Source: Cytophagales bacterium (GTDB lineage: Bacteria > Bacteroidota > Bacteroidia > Cytophagales > ES-bin-26). From it: a stretch of DNA of 27,356 nt. A program made the translations under genes and the position numbers. Of this stretch, positions 24,866-27,356 are shown in pieces; within the stretch, counting starts at the first letter, position 1; every line of letters starts with the position of its first letter. The notes under the pieces were generated by a model. That model did no database searches and was not told the DNA's origin. It saw nothing but the letters and a program-made list of their open reading frames with translations. The DNA lies in contig JACMKY010000030.1 of assembly GCA_014379925.1 (NCBI GenBank), positions 1-27,356 of the forward strand, read 5' to 3'.

Positions 24866-25642
24866 ATGAACTTATTCAATATTATCCGCGACATCGAGCA
24901 AGTCGACCCCGAAGTCTACGAACGGTTGAACTCCAGAAGGTCGGCCTTCGGGATGCTGGGCAAGGCCGCCCTGGCCGCCGCGCCTTTGGCCCTGGGCTCG
25001 GTGTTCCAGAAAGCCTACGGCAAAACCAACGACGCCGTCTCTGACGTGCTGAACTTTGCCCTCTTGCTGGAGTATCTGGAGAGCGAATTTTACCAGTTGG
25101 GCTTGGCCGCCGCGGGGCTGATTCCCGCCGCCAACCGCGCTGGGTTCGCTCAGATCAGCAAGCACGAAGCCCAGCACGTGGCTTTCCTGAAAGAGGCCCT
25201 GGGGATGGCTGCCATTGCCAAACCCGAATTTGACTTTACCGCCAAGGGCAACTTCAACGACGTATTCACCAATTACGGCACCTTTGCGGCCGTAGCCCAG
25301 GTGCTGGAAGACACGGGCGTGCGGGCCTACAAGGGCCAGGCCGGCAGCCTGCTCGGCACCGACGTGCTGACGCTGGCCTTGCAGATCCACTCGGTGGAAG
25401 CCCGCCACGCCTCCTTCGTGCGGAGAATACGCGGCCAGAAAGGCTGGATTGTTGGCAACGACGGCGGGGCCGTACCCGCAGTTGCCGCGGCCAACTACGC
25501 CGGCGAAGACAACACCGCGCAGGGTGGTTTGGACAAAGCCATGTTTGCCGCCGCTTACAGCGACGCCACCGTTTCGGAGGCTTTCGACGAAATCCTGACC
25601 AGGGAGCAGGTAATTGCCATCGCGACGCCTTTCCTCGCGTAA
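24866..25642 (+). CDS. Ferritin-like protein with Tat signal, copy 1
   Basis: A 258-residue protein. A twin-arginine motif SRRSAFGML (RR24-25) and a hydrophobic, Ala-rich segment LGKAALAAAPLALGS indicate Tat export. There is no lipobox, so it is probably periplasmic or membrane-anchored. The ferritin-like ligand set is Glu in LEYLESEFY, Glu/His in KHEAQH, Glu in LEDTGVRAY and Glu/His in EARHAS. It is co-transcribed with the lipoprotein of the same fold upstream. Tat export fits a cofactor- or metal-loaded protein folded in the cytosol. A near-identical N-terminus restarts at 27238. Function in the family is unproven. Confidence 0.9.
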   Translation: MNLFNIIRDIEQVDPEVYERLNSRRSAFGMLGKAALAAAPLALGSVFQKAYGKTNDAVSDVLNFALLLEYLESEFYQLGLAAAGLIPAANRAGFAQISKHEAQHVAFLKEALGMAAIAKPEFDFTAKGNFNDVFTNYGTFAAVAQVLEDTGVRAYKGQAGSLLGTDVLTLALQIHSVEARHASFVRRIRGQKGWIVGNDGGAVPAVAAANYAGEDNTAQGGLDKAMFAAAYSDATVSEAFDEILTREQVIAIATPFLA

Positions 25643-25659
25643 GCGGAGTCCCCTTAAAA

Positions 25660-25699
25660 GGCGGTACCGTCAGTGACGAATTCGTTCGACGGTACCGCC
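25660..25699. terminator. Perfect 12-bp hairpin after the ferritin-like pair
   Basis: GGCGGTACCGTC (25660-25671) pairs perfectly with 25688-25699. The loop itself contains the palindrome ACGAATTCGT (25677-25686). GTTTCAGTT follows, so it may terminate the ferritin-like operon; the long, palindromic loop is unusual. Confidence 0.65.
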
Positions 25700-25715
25700 G
25701 TTTCAGTTAACCCTG

Positions 25716-25755
25716 ACGCAGCCCCGGATCGCCCACCGGCCATTCGGGGCTGCGT
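25716..25755. terminator. Second hairpin, directly upstream of tatA
   Basis: An 11-bp stem (25716-25726 with 25745-25755) with an 18-nt loop is followed by TGTTTC. It is the second hairpin in 100 bp and ends 17 bp before the tatA ATG, so it could terminate read-through or control the tatA leader. Confidence 0.55.
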
Positions 25756-25772
25756 TGTTTCAACCTGACGCT

Positions 25773-25985
25773 ATGATAACCAACACTGTATTTTCGTTCA
25801 TCGGGTCGCTGGGCGGCTCGGAAATGCTGCTCGTCTTTCTGGCCTTGTTGCTGTTGTTCGGAGCCAAGAAAATTCCCGAGCTGGCCCGCGGGCTTGGCAA
25901 GGGCATCCGCGAGTTCAAAGAAGCCAGCAAGGAAGTGCAGAGTGAACTGACCAATCCCACCGGTCAGGAGCCAACCCACAAATAA
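25773..25985 (+). CDS. tatA: Sec-independent translocase component TatA/E
   Basis: A 70-residue protein with an N-terminal transmembrane helix (EMLLVFLALLLLFGAKKIPELA), the TatA hinge FGAKKIPELARGLGKG, an amphipathic helix (~40-55) and a short hydrophilic tail. TatA oligomerises to pass folded twin-arginine proteins across the inner membrane with TatC. ATG 25773 is used; a longer frame starts in the upstream hairpin. It sits between two ferritin-like operons whose second proteins carry RR signals. TatC is not in the window. A strong terminator follows. Confidence 0.93.
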   Translation: MITNTVFSFIGSLGGSEMLLVFLALLLLFGAKKIPELARGLGKGIREFKEASKEVQSELTNPTGQEPTHK

Positions 25986-26028
25986 GCGGGCCTTGCTCTA
26001 ACCCAGGTTGCATTGATTTTCCCGGAGT

Positions 26029-26061
26029 AAAAAAGGGACCGCCGCGGGCAGTCCCTTTTTT
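26029..26061. terminator. Strong bidirectional terminator after tatA
   Basis: An 11-bp stem (26029-26039 with 26051-26061) made of six A, GGGAC and their complement has an 11-nt loop and ends in a T6 tract, with A6 on the other side. Confidence 0.9.
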
Positions 26062-26503
26062 GTTGAATTATTCCAGTTAACCCCGGCGGGCAGCGGGCGT
26101 TGAAACGAATCGCCATTGCCTGCTTGGTGGCCACCCTCCCCGCCGGAAAACATCGTTTTTTAACGATTCAATTTACCAACGCGTGACGGATTCGGACCGT
26201 ATCCAACCGTACTCAGTGACAATTCCGTGCTTTCCGGTTTTTTTTCAAGGACGCATTGCCTCGTTACCCGGACTCCAAAATTTCCTGCTTCTTGAATCTT
26301 TGCCGACGGATGGGCACGTCGGTCTCGCGCGGTGCCTTTCTTGACGGTTGAGTGCAGTTTATAAGAAACCTTTCGGGGTTGTTTATTGGTGAATTTGAAA
26401 GGCAACTTACACGGGTACCATTCCTAATTTGTTACGCACATTCATCTATTACGATGCGTGACACAATTCATTAGTTTTGCTTTCCATTTAAACAATAAAA
26501 AAT
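26062..26503. other. Intergenic leader of the second ferritin-like pair
   Basis: No gene is supported in these ~440 bp. A minus-strand open frame (26160-26405) is basic and without family features. The region ends in AT-rich DNA with a good -7 box at 26472. Confidence 0.55.
26472..26479 (+). promoter_or_regulatory. -7 promoter box of the second ferritin-like pair
   Basis: TAGTTTTG matches TAnnTTTG exactly, 24 bp before the ATG, giving a short leader. No TTTG is seen at the normal -33 distance. Confidence 0.5.
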
Positions 26504-27211
26504 ATGTCAAAATCTATTGTTCCCGATGAACACGGCAATCTGCTCGTGAAGGGAATCAATCAGCCGATGAAAAGAGCGACGTTCCTGAAAGTTGCTGGTG
26601 CCACCTTCGCCACCTCCGCGCTGGTGCTGGCCGGCTGCAAGGATGATGACGAAGAGCCGGCCCCGGTTGAACTCACCAACGACGACTTCGGCATTCTGAA
26701 CTACGCCTACGCGCTGGAACAACTGGAAGCCGCTTTCTACGTCCAGGTGATTGCCACGCCTTACGCCAATATGTCCGCGTCCGAAAAAACGTTGTTGACC
26801 GAAATTCGCGACCACGAGGTGATTCACAAGCAGTTTTTCAAAGCTGCCCTGGGTGCCAAAGCCATCCGCGATCTGGAAGTGGACTTCAGCACCGTCAAGT
26901 TCAATGAGCGGGCGAGTGTATTGGGTACGGCCAAGTTGTTGGAAGATACGGGGGTAGCGGCCTACAACGGCGCGGGAATACTGTTCAAGGACGGCGGCTT
27001 CCTGCTGGTGGCCGGCAAGATCGTTTCCGTGGAAGCGCGTCACGCGTCGGCCATCCGCGACCTGCTCAACCCGCTGTCCGCCGACTTCTCCGGCGACGAC
27101 GTGGTGTTGGCTCCCAATGGCTTTGACGGGGCCGCGTTGCCCAGTGTCATCCTACCAGCCGTAGTTGCCACTGGCTTCCTCAAGACCAAAATCGTCAGCA
27201 ACTTACCTTAA
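26504..27211 (+). CDS. Ferritin-like domain lipoprotein, copy 2
   Basis: A 235-residue paralog of the protein at 24116. It keeps the signal KRATFLKVAGATF, lipobox Cys45 at the same number, and the metal-ligand motifs LEQLEAAFY, DHEVIH, LEDTGVAAY and EARHAS. The stretch around KIVSVEARHASAIRDLLNPL is identical. Differences concentrate in the linker after the lipobox (Asp/Glu-rich here) and in the C-terminal ~35 residues. It starts a second operon with a second Tat-signal ferritin-like gene 26 bp downstream. The two pairs look like an old tandem duplication, with tatA between them. Confidence 0.9.
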   Translation: MSKSIVPDEHGNLLVKGINQPMKRATFLKVAGATFATSALVLAGCKDDDEEPAPVELTNDDFGILNYAYALEQLEAAFYVQVIATPYANMSASEKTLLTEIRDHEVIHKQFFKAALGAKAIRDLEVDFSTVKFNERASVLGTAKLLEDTGVAAYNGAGILFKDGGFLLVAGKIVSVEARHASAIRDLLNPLSADFSGDDVVLAPNGFDGAALPSVILPAVVATGFLKTKIVSNLP

Positions 27212-27237
27212 CGAATCAACCCAGAAGCGATACGACT

Positions 27238-27356
27238 ATGAATATTTTCAAATTGATCCGGGACATCGAAAAAGTGGATCCCGAAGTGTACGAACGCTTG
27301 AACTCCAGAAGGTCCGCCTTTGGGATGCTGGGCAAGGCTGCCCTGGCCGCCGCACC
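27238..27356 (+). CDS. Ferritin-like protein with Tat signal, copy 2 (5' end only)
   Basis: The first 39 codons are visible before the window ends. The peptide is almost identical to the start of the 24866 gene: MNIFKLIRDIEKVDPEVYER, then SRRSAFGMLGKAALAAAP with RR24-25. It must encode the second Tat-exported partner of the paralogous pair. The ferritin-like domain lies beyond the window and is assumed from the paralog. Confidence 0.88.
   Translation, partial: MNIFKLIRDIEKVDPEVYERLNSRRSAFGMLGKAALAAA

Noticed and set aside
26160..26405. Minus-strand frame of 81 codons in the gap before the second ferritin-like pair
   Set aside because: Basic, low-complexity translation without family features, and its start lies close to the opposing promoter region.

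Overview
The window looks like chromosomal DNA of a GC-rich member of the Bacteroidota, most likely order Cytophagales. The evidence is a short primary sigma factor without region 1.1, several good matches to the Bacteroidota -7 promoter box TAnnTTTG, few Shine-Dalgarno sequences, and typical families (RprX/RprY-like two-component pair, LVIVD-repeat lipoproteins, paired ferritin-like secreted proteins, PHP-type phosphatase beside a fused polysaccharide co-polymerase/tyrosine kinase). The genus assignment is inference; no 16S gene is present.

Layout. Positions 1-3650 hold core genes: the 3' end of proC, convergent rpoD, about 1 kb without a convincing gene, tRNA-Arg(CCT) with its terminator, and hflX. 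Positions 3793-9894 form an exopolysaccharide/capsule cluster on the plus strand: GT4 glycosyltransferase, rfbC, Wza-like export lipoprotein, Wzc-like tyrosine kinase and YwqE/CpsB-like PHP phosphatase. An SDR gene that overlaps the phosphatase stop codon (apparent TTG start) and a 470-residue TPR protein follow.

Positions 12494-16559 hold a small regulatory island. A secreted protein of unknown function is divergent from a histidine kinase/OmpR-type response regulator pair. Between them lie two identical -7 boxes and four direct repeats of GTTAA spaced 10-11 bp, a likely operator for the response regulator. Then come hemB (metal-site Asp rather than Cys, preceded by a heptad-type repeat), a Uma2-family gene broken by a one-base frameshift in an A-run, and a large secreted Asp-box (BNR/VPS10-like) protein on the minus strand.

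Positions 21781-23889 encode two LVIVD-type lipoproteins and a predicted beta-barrel-like protein, probably one operon. Positions 24116-27356 contain two copies of a ferritin-like gene pair (lipoprotein plus Tat-signal protein) flanking a tatA gene. The second copy runs off the window. The two copies plus a Tat component between their likely substrates, and the direct-repeat operator region, are the most interesting items here.
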